Positions 23,585 to 31,514 of a DNA stretch of 64,000 nucleotides are shown here, one piece after another. The DNA comes from Palsa-504 sp963767565 (GTDB taxonomy: Bacteria > Actinomycetota > Actinomycetes > Streptosporangiales > Streptosporangiaceae): the NCBI GenBank assembly GCA_963767565.1, contig CAVYEG010000015.1, forward strand, positions 1 through 64,000, written 5' to 3'. The position numbers and the translations under genes are program-made. The stretch's first letter is position 1, and each line of letters starts with the position of its first letter. The notes beneath the pieces were generated by a model, which saw only the letters and a program-made list of their open reading frames with translations, was not told where the DNA came from and did no database searches.

Positions 23585-25144
23585 ATGACCGTGCACGCGC
23601 TCTCCGGTACGGCGCCCATCCCGGAGCCTGCCGCCTTGGACATCTCCGGCTGGATCACCCACTGGGCGCAATGGAATCCCGGCCAGACGGCGCTGCGTTT
23701 CGAAGGCCGCTGCGTCACCTATGCCGAGTTTGCGCGCGCCGTCCAACGGTCGGCGGCGTGGCTCGGCGCCAGCGGCGTCTCGTGTGGCGACCGGGTCGCC
23801 TACCTGGGACCGAACTGTCCCGAGCTGCTGGAACTGCTCTTCGCCTGCGCCCGCATCGGCGCCATCTTCGTGCCGCTCAACATCCGGATGCCCGCTGCGG
23901 AGCTGAGCGTCTTCCTGGCGGCGACCCGGCCGCGGCTGGTGGTGGCCGACGCCGGCTTGCTGGACGTGGCCCGGGCCAGCGCAGGCGACGTCCGGCCCGG
24001 CCAGGTGGTGACGTTCGCCGGCGCAGCCGAGCCGGACAGCTTCGCCGACGGCGCGGAGCGGGTACGGGCGGATCCTGGTCCTGACCTGGCGGCGCCGGTC
24101 CTGATCCTGTTCACCTCCGGGACCACCGGGCGGCCCAAGGGCGCCACCTTCACGCAGGAGAACCTGACGTTCAACGCGCTCAACGTGATCACCGCGTTCG
24201 GCCTGACCGCCGCGGACGAGATCTTGACCGCGGTTCCGATGTTCCACTCCGGCGGGCTGTTCATCCACACCACTCCGGGCCTGTGCGCGGGCGCCACGGT
24301 CACGATCCATCGTCAATTCGACCCCGGCCTGCTGCTGGCGGATGTGCAGCGTTACCGGGTGACCTTGCTGGCCTGCGTCCCGGCCATGACCTATGCGCTC
24401 GCGGGCCACCCGGCCTGGGATCAAGCCGACCTGAGCAGCCTGCGCTCGGTGCTGACCGGCTCGACGTTCGTGCCGCGCGGGGCGGTGGAGCCATGGCAGC
24501 AAAAGGGCATCCCGGTCATGCAGGGCTACGGGTGCACGGAGACCTGCCCGGTCGTCACGTCACTCCCGGGCGGCAGCCCGGGCGAGATGGCGCTGACCGC
24601 GGGCAAGCCCGTGCTCCACCACCGGGTCAGGATCGTCGACGCGGCGGGGACAGACGTCGCCGCGGGCGAGCCCGGCGAGATCTGGATCCGGGGCCGCAGC
24701 GTGATGCAGGGCTACTGGGAGAACGCGCAAGCGACGCGCGAGGCCTTCCGCGACGGCTGGTTCCGCAACGGCGATCTCGGGTTTTTCGACGAGGAAGGAT
24801 ACCTGCATATCGTCGGCCGGATCAAGGACATGATCATCGTGGGGAGCTCGAACGTCTACCCCAGCGACCTGGAGACGGTGCTCGGCGACTGCGCCGACAT
24901 CTGCGAGGCGGCCGTGGTCGGCAGGCGCGACGACAAGCTGGGCGAGGTACCGGTCGCCTGCGTCGTGCCCGCCCCCGGCCGCTCGCTGACCAGGGAACAG
25001 GTGATCGCGCTCTTCGACGGCAGGCTCGCGGCCTACAAGCATCCCCGTGACGTCATCTTCCTCCATGCGCTCCCGCGCAACGCGACGGGCAAGGTTCAGA
25101 CAACGGTCCTGCGCGACCTCGTGACCTGGCCGATCCGGAGGTGA
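23585..25144 (+). CDS. AMP-dependent acyl-CoA ligase (fatty-acid or aromatic acid CoA ligase)
   Basis: The 519-residue adenylate-forming enzyme activates a carboxylic acid with ATP and transfers it to CoA. The phosphate loop is FTSGTTGRPKG near residue 175, the aromatic motif is QGYGCTET near 315, the hinge region is GDLGFFDEEGY and GRIKDMI near 395, and the catalytic Lys is in NATGKV near 500. All key motifs are intact. The acid substrate cannot be told. The gene follows the hydrolase-LuxR regulator closely and precedes an amidohydrolase. Confidence 0.92.
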   Translation: MTVHALSGTAPIPEPAALDISGWITHWAQWNPGQTALRFEGRCVTYAEFARAVQRSAAWLGASGVSCGDRVAYLGPNCPELLELLFACARIGAIFVPLNIRMPAAELSVFLAATRPRLVVADAGLLDVARASAGDVRPGQVVTFAGAAEPDSFADGAERVRADPGPDLAAPVLILFTSGTTGRPKGATFTQENLTFNALNVITAFGLTAADEILTAVPMFHSGGLFIHTTPGLCAGATVTIHRQFDPGLLLADVQRYRVTLLACVPAMTYALAGHPAWDQADLSSLRSVLTGSTFVPRGAVEPWQQKGIPVMQGYGCTETCPVVTSLPGGSPGEMALTAGKPVLHHRVRIVDAAGTDVAAGEPGEIWIRGRSVMQGYWENAQATREAFRDGWFRNGDLGFFDEEGYLHIVGRIKDMIIVGSSNVYPSDLETVLGDCADICEAAVVGRRDDKLGEVPVACVVPAPGRSLTREQVIALFDGRLAAYKHPRDVIFLHALPRNATGKVQTTVLRDLVTWPIRR

Positions 25145-25193
25145 ACGGCGAGCTGGCGGTGTCCGGGTAAAGCCGGATCGCCGCCGTGGCACA

Positions 25194-26123
25194 GTGGTAC
25201 AGGTGAGTGAGGTGACGGGCGAAGCGCGGGCGCCGGAGGAGGACGGGGACGTTCCGGGGTTCTGCCGGGCGCTGGGGCTGCCGGGGCTGGCCGACGTGCA
25301 CACGCACTTCCTGCCGCCGCGGATGCTGCGCCGGGTGTGGCAGTACTTCGACGCGTCCGGGCCGCTGATCGGGGTGTCCTGGCCGATCAGGTACAAGTGG
25401 AGCGACGCGGAGCGGGTGGCGCACCTGCGGGCCATGGGGGTGCGGATGTTCAGCGCGCTGGCCTACGCGCACCGGCCGGACATGGCGGCCGACCTGAACG
25501 CCTGGACGATGGCGTTCGCCAAGGCCACCCCGGGCTGCCTGCCGTCGGCCACGTTCTACCCGGAGCCGGGGGTGGGCGGGTACGTACGCGAGGCGCTCGA
25601 GCAGGGGGCGCGGGTGTTCAAGCTGCACCTGCAGGTCGGCGGGTTCCCGCCGGATGACCCGCTGCTGGACGAGGTATGGGGGCTGCTGGCCGAGGCGCGG
25701 GTGCCGGTGATCGTGCATGCCGGGCATGCGCCGGTGGGGACCGAACACACGGGGCCGGGGCCGTTCGGGGCGGTGCTAGTGCGGCATCCGGGGCTGAGCG
25801 CGATCATCGCGCACATGGGCGCGCCGGACTACGAGGCGTTCCTGCGGCTGGCCGCGGACCACGAACGGGTGGCGCTGGACACCACGATGATCTTCACGGA
25901 ATTCTTCGACAAGCTGGCTCCGTTCCCGGCCGCGGCCCGGCCCCAGGTCCGCGACCTGGGACTGGCCGGCAAGATCCTGCTGGGCAGCGACTTCCCGAAT
26001 ATCCCCTACCCCTACGCCAGGCAGATCGCGGGGCTGGCCCGGCTGGACCTGGGCCAGGCGTGGCTGCGCGCGGTGTGCTGGGACAATCCGGTGGCGCTGT
26101 TCGGCGAGCCGCCAGCGGACTAG
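25194..26123 (+). CDS. Amidohydrolase 2 family metal-dependent hydrolase or decarboxylase
   Basis: The 309-residue TIM-barrel protein has the metal-binding HTH in LADVHTHFLPP near residue 36, a second His in PVIVHAGHAP near 180, and the terminal Asp in LLGSDFPNIPYPY near 265. Family members hydrolyse or decarboxylate cyclic or aromatic acids. The GTG at 25194 is the frame's first start; GTG at 25203 is also possible, and neither has a strong ribosome site. It is co-directional with the acyl-CoA ligase and converges on the P1 peptidase gene. Confidence 0.85.
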   Translation: MVQVSEVTGEARAPEEDGDVPGFCRALGLPGLADVHTHFLPPRMLRRVWQYFDASGPLIGVSWPIRYKWSDAERVAHLRAMGVRMFSALAYAHRPDMAADLNAWTMAFAKATPGCLPSATFYPEPGVGGYVREALEQGARVFKLHLQVGGFPPDDPLLDEVWGLLAEARVPVIVHAGHAPVGTEHTGPGPFGAVLVRHPGLSAIIAHMGAPDYEAFLRLAADHERVALDTTMIFTEFFDKLAPFPAAARPQVRDLGLAGKILLGSDFPNIPYPYARQIAGLARLDLGQAWLRAVCWDNPVALFGEPPAD

Positions 26124-26124
26124 G

Positions 26125-27300
26125 TCAGCGGACCAGGCGGCCGGCCGGGCGGCCGGCCGCTGTGAGGAGCCCGATGACCTGGTCGCGGGGCAGCGCGGGG
26201 GTGCGGTGGCCGTCGCGGCCGGTCATGTCGTCGTTGGCGACCAGGGCGTTGGCCACGGCCTCTTCGGTGGCCTGGACCACGGCCTCGTAGAACGGGTCCA
26301 GGTGGCCCCAGGGGACGAAGGCCAGCTGCTCAAGCCGCCCGGAGTCGGGGCGGAACGCCTCGGGGTTGGCGGTTGAGAAGGCCAGGAACAGGTCGCCGGA
26401 GAAGTGCGAGCCGCTGGTCCCGGTGCGGGCCAGCCCGGCCGTGACCCGGCGGGCCAGGGCCTGGCACTGGTGCGGGAACAGCGGCGCGTCGGTAGCCACC
26501 ACGGCGATGACCGACCCGGCGCCCGGGGCGGCAGCGTAGTCCGCCATCGGGTTGTCGCCGGCCAGGTCGTCGCCGAGCGGCACGCCGGCCAGCATCAGCT
26601 CGTGCCGGGCACCGAAGTTGGCCTGCAGGAACACGCCGACCGTGTAGTCGGCGCCGGCGAAGCCGACCAGCCGGGAGGCGGTGCCCGAGCCGCCCTTGAA
26701 CTGGTAGCAGTTCATCCCGGTGCCGCCGCCGACCGAGCCCTCCTCGACCGGTCCCGGGCGGGCCGCCGCCAGCGCGGTGACCACCATGTCCTCGGTGACG
26801 TGATGGCCGTTAATGTCGTTCAGGTAGCCGTCCCAGGTCTCGGCGGCCACCGGGAGCAGCCACATCTCCGCTACCTCCGGGTGGTGCCGGACGGTCCAGG
26901 CCACGATGCCGGCGTGCGCGACCCCGACCGCGTGCGTGTTGGTGATCGCGACCGGGCCGGTGAACGTGCCGGACTCGTTGATCCAGGACACGCCGGTCAT
27001 CTCGCCGTTGCCGTTCTGGGCGTGGAAGCCGGCCGCCACCGGGTCCGCCGTGCCGGCCGCGCCGCGGGGGTGGATGGCGGTGACCCCGGTGCCGATGTGG
27101 CTGCCCTCGATACGGGTGACGTAGCCGACCTCGACGCCGGGCACATCGGTGATCGCGTTCCACCGCCCGGGCCGGCCGCCGAACGGCAGGCCGAGCGCGC
27201 GGGCCCGCGGCTGGCCGCCCGGCGTGGCGCGGTGCTCGGCGGACAGGTCCGGGGTGGGCGTGGGCGCTGCGGCGGGCGAGGGCTGGGCGGGGACGGTCAT
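26125..27300 (-). CDS. P1 family peptidase (DmpA-like aminopeptidase)
   Basis: The 391-residue protein belongs to peptidase family S58, N-terminal nucleophile enzymes that cut themselves and then act as aminopeptidases or amidases. DVPGVEVGYVTRIEG, abbreviated to its family opening, is at about residue 54, VAITNTHAVGVAHAG near 120, and GGGTGMNCYQFKGGSGTASR, the region of self-processing, near 215. I used the ATG at 27300 because the S58 domain begins soon after it and because it overlaps the stop of the upstream permease remnant as ATGA. The preceding permease, now broken, suggests a peptide or beta-amino amide as substrate. Confidence 0.88.
   Translation of the reverse strand: MTVPAQPSPAAAPTPTPDLSAEHRATPGGQPRARALGLPFGGRPGRWNAITDVPGVEVGYVTRIEGSHIGTGVTAIHPRGAAGTADPVAAGFHAQNGNGEMTGVSWINESGTFTGPVAITNTHAVGVAHAGIVAWTVRHHPEVAEMWLLPVAAETWDGYLNDINGHHVTEDMVVTALAAARPGPVEEGSVGGGTGMNCYQFKGGSGTASRLVGFAGADYTVGVFLQANFGARHELMLAGVPLGDDLAGDNPMADYAAAPGAGSVIAVVATDAPLFPHQCQALARRVTAGLARTGTSGSHFSGDLFLAFSTANPEAFRPDSGRLEQLAFVPWGHLDPFYEAVVQATEEAVANALVANDDMTGRDGHRTPALPRDQVIGLLTAAGRPAGRLVR
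26137..26160. terminator. GC-rich hairpin between convergent genes
   Basis: GCGGCCGGCC and its exact reverse complement flank GGGC. The hairpin overlaps the last codons of the P1 peptidase gene and lies 14 bases after the stop of the amidohydrolase gene, so it could terminate both. No T run follows. Confidence 0.4.
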
Positions 27301-27812
27301 ACGGCGCCCGCGGCAGGCTGTCCGGCCGGGACCTGCGCCGGGTCGTCGCCGGCCGCGGCGTCGCGCGGGTGCCAGGCCTGGCCGCGCTGCGGCAGGAGCA
27401 CGGCCAGCCAGTACACTCCTCCGATGGCCATGGTGATCAGGGTAACTCCCAGCAGCAGCGCGGTCTGCTGGGTGAACACGTAACCCAGGCTGGCCAGCGC
27501 GAGCAGCGGCGGCACCGGCCAGCCCCGCATCTTGTAGGGGCTGCTGGCGGTGGCCCCGGCCGGGCGGGCCACCAGGGCGGCCAGGGCGATCAGCGCGTAG
27601 TCGGCCACCACGCTGGCACCGGTCAGGTTGACCAGCGTGCCCAGCGATACGGTCAGGCACAGTACCCGCGCCCAGGACCCCGATGAACGCGGTAGCCACC
27701 CAGGGCGACCGCCAGCGCGGGTGGACCTGCTCCATCCAGCCGCTGACCGGCCCGGGGAAGGCCCGGTCCCGCGCGGTGCTCCACAAGATGCGCGCGTAGG
27801 ACAGGCGGCAGG
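27297..27812 (-). pseudogene. APC permease, C-terminal remnant with frameshift
   Basis: The first frame gives YARILWSTARDRAFPGPVSGW and VHPRWRSPWVATAFIGVLGAG, the late-membrane region of APC permeases. After a frameshift near 27665 the second frame continues with VSLGTLVNLTGASVVADYALIAL, cut here, and three more hydrophobic helices to the stop at 27297. The N-terminal two thirds are missing, lost at the junction with the DHFR-like gene. The stop overlaps the P1 peptidase start as ATGA, so transporter and peptidase were once translated together. Confidence 0.7.
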
Positions 27813-27820
27813 CGAGCCGG

Positions 27821-28384
27821 CTAGCGCGGCACGCGGTAGCGGAGGTAGACGACTCCCGAGCTGAAGGTGCGGGTCTCGACGAGTTCGAGATCCACCCGGC
27901 GCTCGCGCTGGGCAAAGAACGGAATGCCACCGCCCACCAGCATCGGGTAGACCCTGGGGCGGTACTCATCGATCAGACCCAACGCGGCCGCCTCGGCCGC
28001 CAGAGCCGCGCCGCCGATCGCGATGTCGTCCTCCGCGGGCTCGGCTCGCAACCGCTCGATCTCCTCCCCCAGGCCACCGGAGACCAGCCGGGCATGGCCC
28101 TGCACCGCGCGCAGCGTGGTAGAGAACACCACCTTCGGGAGCCGCTTCCAGATCGCGGCCCACTCAAGCATCGAGTCGTCGAGCGATGGATCCTGGTCGG
28201 CGGTCTCCCAGTACAGCATCGTCTCGTACAGCCTTCGTCCCAGCAGGTGGCCGCCGACCTGTCGTATCTCGTCGGTGACGAAGCGGAAGACCTCATCGTC
28301 GGGCGCCGTCCAGTCGAAACCGCCGTCCGGCCCGACGATGTAGCCGTCAAGTGAGACGCCCATTGAATAGGTCACACTGCGCAT
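27821..28384 (-). CDS. Dihydrofolate reductase/RibD C-terminal-like reductase
   Basis: The 187-residue protein matches the RibD C-terminal/DHFR-like family, widespread small NADPH-dependent reductases of mostly unknown substrate. Signature parts are SLDGYIVGPDGGFDW near the start, LLGRRLYETM near residue 48, LPKVVFSTTL near 82 and IGGAALAAEAAALGLIDEY near 123 (nucleotide-binding GG). AGGAGG lies about 8 bases before the ATG. The gene is intact but sits among pseudogenes, with a broken TetR-type regulator just upstream that may once have controlled it. Confidence 0.88.
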   Translation of the reverse strand: MRSVTYSMGVSLDGYIVGPDGGFDWTAPDDEVFRFVTDEIRQVGGHLLGRRLYETMLYWETADQDPSLDDSMLEWAAIWKRLPKVVFSTTLRAVQGHARLVSGGLGEEIERLRAEPAEDDIAIGGAALAAEAAALGLIDEYRPRVYPMLVGGGIPFFAQRERRVDLELVETRTFSSGVVYLRYRVPR

Positions 28385-28439
28385 CAGAAGTCCTCCTCGG
28401 TGACGGGTTCGACACTACGACCGCCAGACGCCGCAGGGC

Positions 28440-28563
28440 TCATCGCGGCTCGCGGCAGGTGATCATGGTGCCTTCCACGCCGGCGATCACGGCATCAGCA
28501 AGCACGCGCGCTGCAGCCCGGAAGTACACCGAGCCGCGCGGTGCGCCGGTGAGCACTGCGGCC
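28440..28563 (-). pseudogene. TetR family regulator remnant with internal deletion
   Basis: The frame reads TGAPRGSVYF, the recognition-helix end of LfrR-type TetR repressors (normally followed by HFPGGKE), and then directly ARVLADAVIAGVEGTMITCR, which is the last helix of the same family. The ligand-binding middle, about 120 residues, is gone. It lies upstream of the DHFR-like gene on the same strand. Confidence 0.5.
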
Positions 28564-28687
28564 TAGTCCGGTTTGTTTTCACCGATGCCGCACGCAGAAG
28601 ACTGCAGTCTCGTCAGCCTCACGGGAGAATGTAGCTGGCGGGCTACGACCTGAGGAGGAGAAGCGCGCCGTAGGCGGCCGAGCCCGG

Positions 28688-28810
28688 TCAGGGCCAGCCG
28701 GCGCCCGGGGCGGGTGCGGGTGCGGTCAGCACCTGGCCGGTGCGGCCCTCATGCCAGCGCGGCGATTCCCCGAACGACAGGCCAGTGAGCAGTACCTGGG
28801 CATCAGCCAC
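28688..28810 (-). pseudogene. SMP-30/gluconolactonase remnant with internal deletion
   Basis: A GTG at 28810, preceded by GGAGG, opens VADAQVLLTGLSFGESPRWH, the typical start of SMP-30/gluconolactonase proteins, whose Glu binds metal. It passes within a few residues to TGQVLTAPAPAPGAGWP, which fits the family's extreme C-terminus. Only 40 of about 290 residues remain. From 28566 to 28687 there is no gene. Confidence 0.55.
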
Positions 28811-28833
28811 GGCAGACCTCCAAGCGAATCCGG

Positions 28834-29634
28834 CTAGGGCAGGGCCACGGTGATGGGCCTGCCGCGGGTCGGGATCAAGATGGCGGCGGCGCTGCCGGCC
28901 TCGTGGACCATGCGGGTGAAGTGGCCCGGGTCGCCGGTGTTGCCCTTGATGGCGTCGTAGTGCATGGGGATGACGTAGACCGGTTCGAGCTGGGCGGAGA
29001 GCCAGGCGGCTTCGGTCTCGTTCATGTTGCCGACGATGCCGGCCGCTTCCCGCATGTGGTCACGGCCGTTGATGGGGAGCATCAGCACGTCGGGGGCCAG
29101 CGCGGACAGCGCCGCGGGAAGCTCGGGGTAGACCAGCCCGTCGCCGGCGTGGAAGAAGCGGACCCGGCCGATCTCCAGCACGAAGCCGAGGAAGCGGACC
29201 TGGCCGCCGTCCGGGGCGAACTCGTAGGCCACCGGCAGGTCGCCGCCCAGGCCGTGCAGGGCCGGGACCGGGTGCACGGTCACGTCCCGGTCGTGCAGGT
29301 CCTCCCCCGGCACCGCGCTGGTCAGGCGGGCCGGGTCCAGGCCGCCCGCAGCGGCGACCGCGGCCACCGGGGCCGGGACGATGATCGGGGCATTGGCGTT
29401 GACCTGGCAGAACTCCCGCAGGAAGGGCAGGTCCAGGTGGTCGACGTGCTCGTGGGTGCACAGCACCAGGGTGACGTCGGCGAACTCGGCCGCGGTGGCC
29501 GGCGGCGGGTAGTTGCGGTCGTCCCGCTCGGACAGGAACGGGTCGATGAGGACCCGGCTGTCCCCCGCGGCCAGCGCGAACCCGGACTGGCCGTACCAGG
29601 TGACGGAGACCGAGTGGCCTGGACCGTTTGGCAT
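28834..29634 (-). CDS. MBL-fold metallo-hydrolase, UlaG-like
   Basis: The 266-residue protein has the metallo-beta-lactamase motif THEHVDHLD near residue 60, and later His/Asp residues in FFHAGDGLVYP (about 160) and MHYDAIKGNT (about 225). The opening VTWYGQSGFAL is typical of the UlaG (L-ascorbate-6-phosphate lactonase-like) branch. Members open lactones or cleave phosphodiesters using two metals. The substrate is not known. The gene is 10 bases downstream of the histidine phosphatase gene. Confidence 0.88.
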   Translation of the reverse strand: MPNGPGHSVSVTWYGQSGFALAAGDSRVLIDPFLSERDDRNYPPPATAAEFADVTLVLCTHEHVDHLDLPFLREFCQVNANAPIIVPAPVAAVAAAGGLDPARLTSAVPGEDLHDRDVTVHPVPALHGLGGDLPVAYEFAPDGGQVRFLGFVLEIGRVRFFHAGDGLVYPELPAALSALAPDVLMLPINGRDHMREAAGIVGNMNETEAAWLSAQLEPVYVIPMHYDAIKGNTGDPGHFTRMVHEAGSAAAILIPTRGRPITVALP

Positions 29635-29644
29635 AAATAATGCT

Positions 29645-30283
29645 CTAACGATCGTCGGACAGAACGGGCTCGGGCAGGGTGCCGGCGTTGTGCTCGAGCA
29701 GCCGCCAGCGGCCCCACCGGCGGCCGAGCACCGACCAGGAGCAGTTGGACAGCGGGCCCAGCACGCCGGTCAGGTCCTCCGGCATGCCGAGCAGCTGCGA
29801 CATGCCCAGCCGCAGCGCGGCGCCGTGGCTGACCACCACGGCCAGGCCGTCCCCGTCGGCCACCTGCTCGCTCACCGCCGCCGCGGCCCGCTGCAGCGCG
29901 CCGGCCACCCGGTCGGAAACCACCTGGCTGGACTCGCCGTCCGGCGGCGTCCAGGTCGCGTGAGCCTCCGGGTAGCGCTGGCGGATCTCGGTGTCGCTCA
30001 GGCCCTCCCAGCAGCCGCCGTGCCGCTCGCGCAGGTCCTTGTCCAGGATCACCTCGAGCCCGGTGACCCGGGCCAGGGCGGCCGCGGTGCCCGCGGCGCG
30101 GCTGAGGTCGGAGGAGACGATCATGTCGGGGCGCAGGGCGGCCAGCAGCCGGGCGGCCCGCTCGGCCTGCGCTTGCCCGGTCTCATCGAGCGGGATGTCG
30201 CTCTGGCCCTGGAATCGCCGCTCGGCGTTCCACAAGGTCTGGCCGTGCCGCCACAGGACCAGCCGGACTCGCTGGTCGCTCAG
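29645..30283 (-). CDS. Histidine phosphatase family protein (phosphoglycerate mutase-like)
   Basis: The catalytic motif RHGQT, in LVLWRHGQTLWNAERRFQG, lies at about residue 13, with the second His in VVSHGAALRLG near 152 and the Glu in RERHGGCWEG near 85. To include RHG the gene must start upstream of the TTG at 30235. The only frame-compatible initiator near a ribosome site is CTG at 30283: GGGAGG stands 5 bases before it and the CTG overlaps the rsfS stop as CTGA. It therefore appears to use a rare CTG start, in place of the usual GTG. The genes rsfS and this phosphatase are a common actinobacterial pair. Confidence 0.85.
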   Translation of the reverse strand: MSDQRVRLVLWRHGQTLWNAERRFQGQSDIPLDETGQAQAERAARLLAALRPDMIVSSDLSRAAGTAAALARVTGLEVILDKDLRERHGGCWEGLSDTEIRQRYPEAHATWTPPDGESSQVVSDRVAGALQRAAAAVSEQVADGDGLAVVVSHGAALRLGMSQLLGMPEDLTGVLGPLSNCSWSVLGRRWGRWRLLEHNAGTLPEPVLSDDR

Positions 30284-30663
30284 GGCGTCCTCCCGGGGTT
30301 GACGACCAGCTCGGGCAGCGGGATCTGCGGGCAGTCCTTCCAGATCCGCTCCAGTCCGTAGTAAGTGCGCTCCTCCGCATGCTGCACATGGATCACCACG
30401 TCGAGGTAGTCGAGCAGCACCCAGCGGCCCTCCCGTTCGCCCTCGCGGCGGACCAGCTCCGCGCCGGCCTGGCGCATCCGGAGCTCGATCTCGTCCACGA
30501 TGGCGCGGACCTGCCGGTCATTCGTCGCCGAGCACAGGACGAAGGCATCGGTGATGACCAGCTGCTCACTCACGTCGTAGGCGATGATGCCGTCCGCCAG
30601 CTTGTCCGCCGCCGCCAGCGCGGCGGTCTCAACGAGCTCGACGGCCCTCGGTGTAGCAGTCAC
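30280..30663 (-). CDS. rsfS: Ribosomal silencing factor RsfS
   Basis: The 127-residue protein binds ribosomal protein L14 and blocks subunit joining in stationary phase. Characteristic parts are LADGIIAYDVSEQLVITDAFVL (abbreviated) near residue 22, ATNDRQVRAIVDEI near 45, WVLLDYLDVVIHV near 80 and TYYGLERIW near 98. The length is normal. It lies downstream of nadD as in most bacteria, and the histidine phosphatase gene follows with a 4-base overlap. Confidence 0.95.
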   Translation of the reverse strand: MTATPRAVELVETAALAAADKLADGIIAYDVSEQLVITDAFVLCSATNDRQVRAIVDEIELRMRQAGAELVRREGEREGRWVLLDYLDVVIHVQHAEERTYYGLERIWKDCPQIPLPELVVNPGRTP

Positions 30664-30745
30664 GAGTGCTTGCGGCCCCCTTCGGTAGGCACTGTTGTTC
30701 TATAACCATCTCACGGGAGAGCGACATTTACCCATGCCCGCGGCA

Positions 30746-31345
30746 TCATGCCAGGTCGCCGGCCTTGGCGTACAGCGCCCGCTTGGCGATGTACTGCACG
30801 ACCCCGTCCGGCACCAGGTACCAGACCGGCTCGCCGGCCTCGACCCGGGCCCGGCACTCGGTGGACGAGATGGCCAGGGCCGGGATCTCCACCAGGCTCA
30901 CCTTGCCGTCGGGCAGCCCCGCCTCGCTGAGCTGGTGTCCCGGCCTGGTACAGCCTACGAAATGCGCGAGGGTGAATAGTTCGTCCACGTCGTGCCAGGT
31001 GAGCATCCTGGCCAGCGCGTCGGCGCCGGTGATGAAGAACAGCTCGTCGCCGGGACCGTTGTTGGCGCGCAGCTCGCGCAGCGTGTCGATGGTGTAGGTG
31101 GGGCCTGGCCGGTCGATGTCCACCCGGCTGACGCTGAACCGGGGGTTGGACGCGGTGGCGATGACCGTCATCAGGTACCGGTCCTCGGCCGCGGAGACCT
31201 GGCGGAAATCCTTCTGGTACGGCTGGCCGGTGGGCACGAAGATGACCTCGTCCAGCGCGAAGATGTGCGCGACCTCGCTGGCGGCGACCAGGTGACCATG
31301 GTGGACGGGGTCGAACGTGCCGCCCATCACGCCGATCCGGCGCAT
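30746..31345 (-). CDS. nadD: Nicotinate-mononucleotide adenylyltransferase
   Basis: This enzyme joins nicotinate mononucleotide and ATP to make deamido-NAD. The nucleotidyltransferase motifs are GGTFDPVHHGHL near the start (HxGH) and ISSTECR near residue 165 (ISSTxxR). I chose the ATG at 31345, which begins MRRIGVMGG as in homologues. Longer in-frame starts up to 31402 would add residues encoded by a 12-bp tandem repeat, and none has a ribosome site. The gene pairs with rsfS downstream and is divergent from an M48 peptidase. Confidence 0.93.
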   Translation of the reverse strand: MRRIGVMGGTFDPVHHGHLVAASEVAHIFALDEVIFVPTGQPYQKDFRQVSAAEDRYLMTVIATASNPRFSVSRVDIDRPGPTYTIDTLRELRANNGPGDELFFITGADALARMLTWHDVDELFTLAHFVGCTRPGHQLSEAGLPDGKVSLVEIPALAISSTECRARVEAGEPVWYLVPDGVVQYIAKRALYAKAGDLA

Positions 31346-31355
31346 GGCTCGCGTC

Positions 31356-31403
31356 ATGGCTGGCACGATGGCTGGCACGGTGGCTGGCACGATGGCTGGC
31401 ACG
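31356..31403. repeat. 12-bp tandem repeat, four copies, before nadD
   Basis: ATGGCTGGCACG (one copy with a G in place of the first A) is repeated four times without interruption, immediately upstream of the nadD start. It would encode VPAI/VPAT units if translated. Copy-number change would alter the nadD leader without breaking the frame. Confidence 0.85.
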
Positions 31404-31514
31404 TCCCCATGCCCTCGTATGGTACCGGGCTCCTTGACCGGCGTCCTTGACGGGCGTCGCTGGCCGGCTTGGGGGGCGGCTCAACTGGCCGGAGTTGGGG
31501 CTACGATACGAGAT

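Noticed and set aside
27301..27969. N-terminal extension of the P1 peptidase frame
   Set aside because: It reads through the permease remnant in part out of frame; the peptidase domain begins at 27300 with an ATGA overlap.
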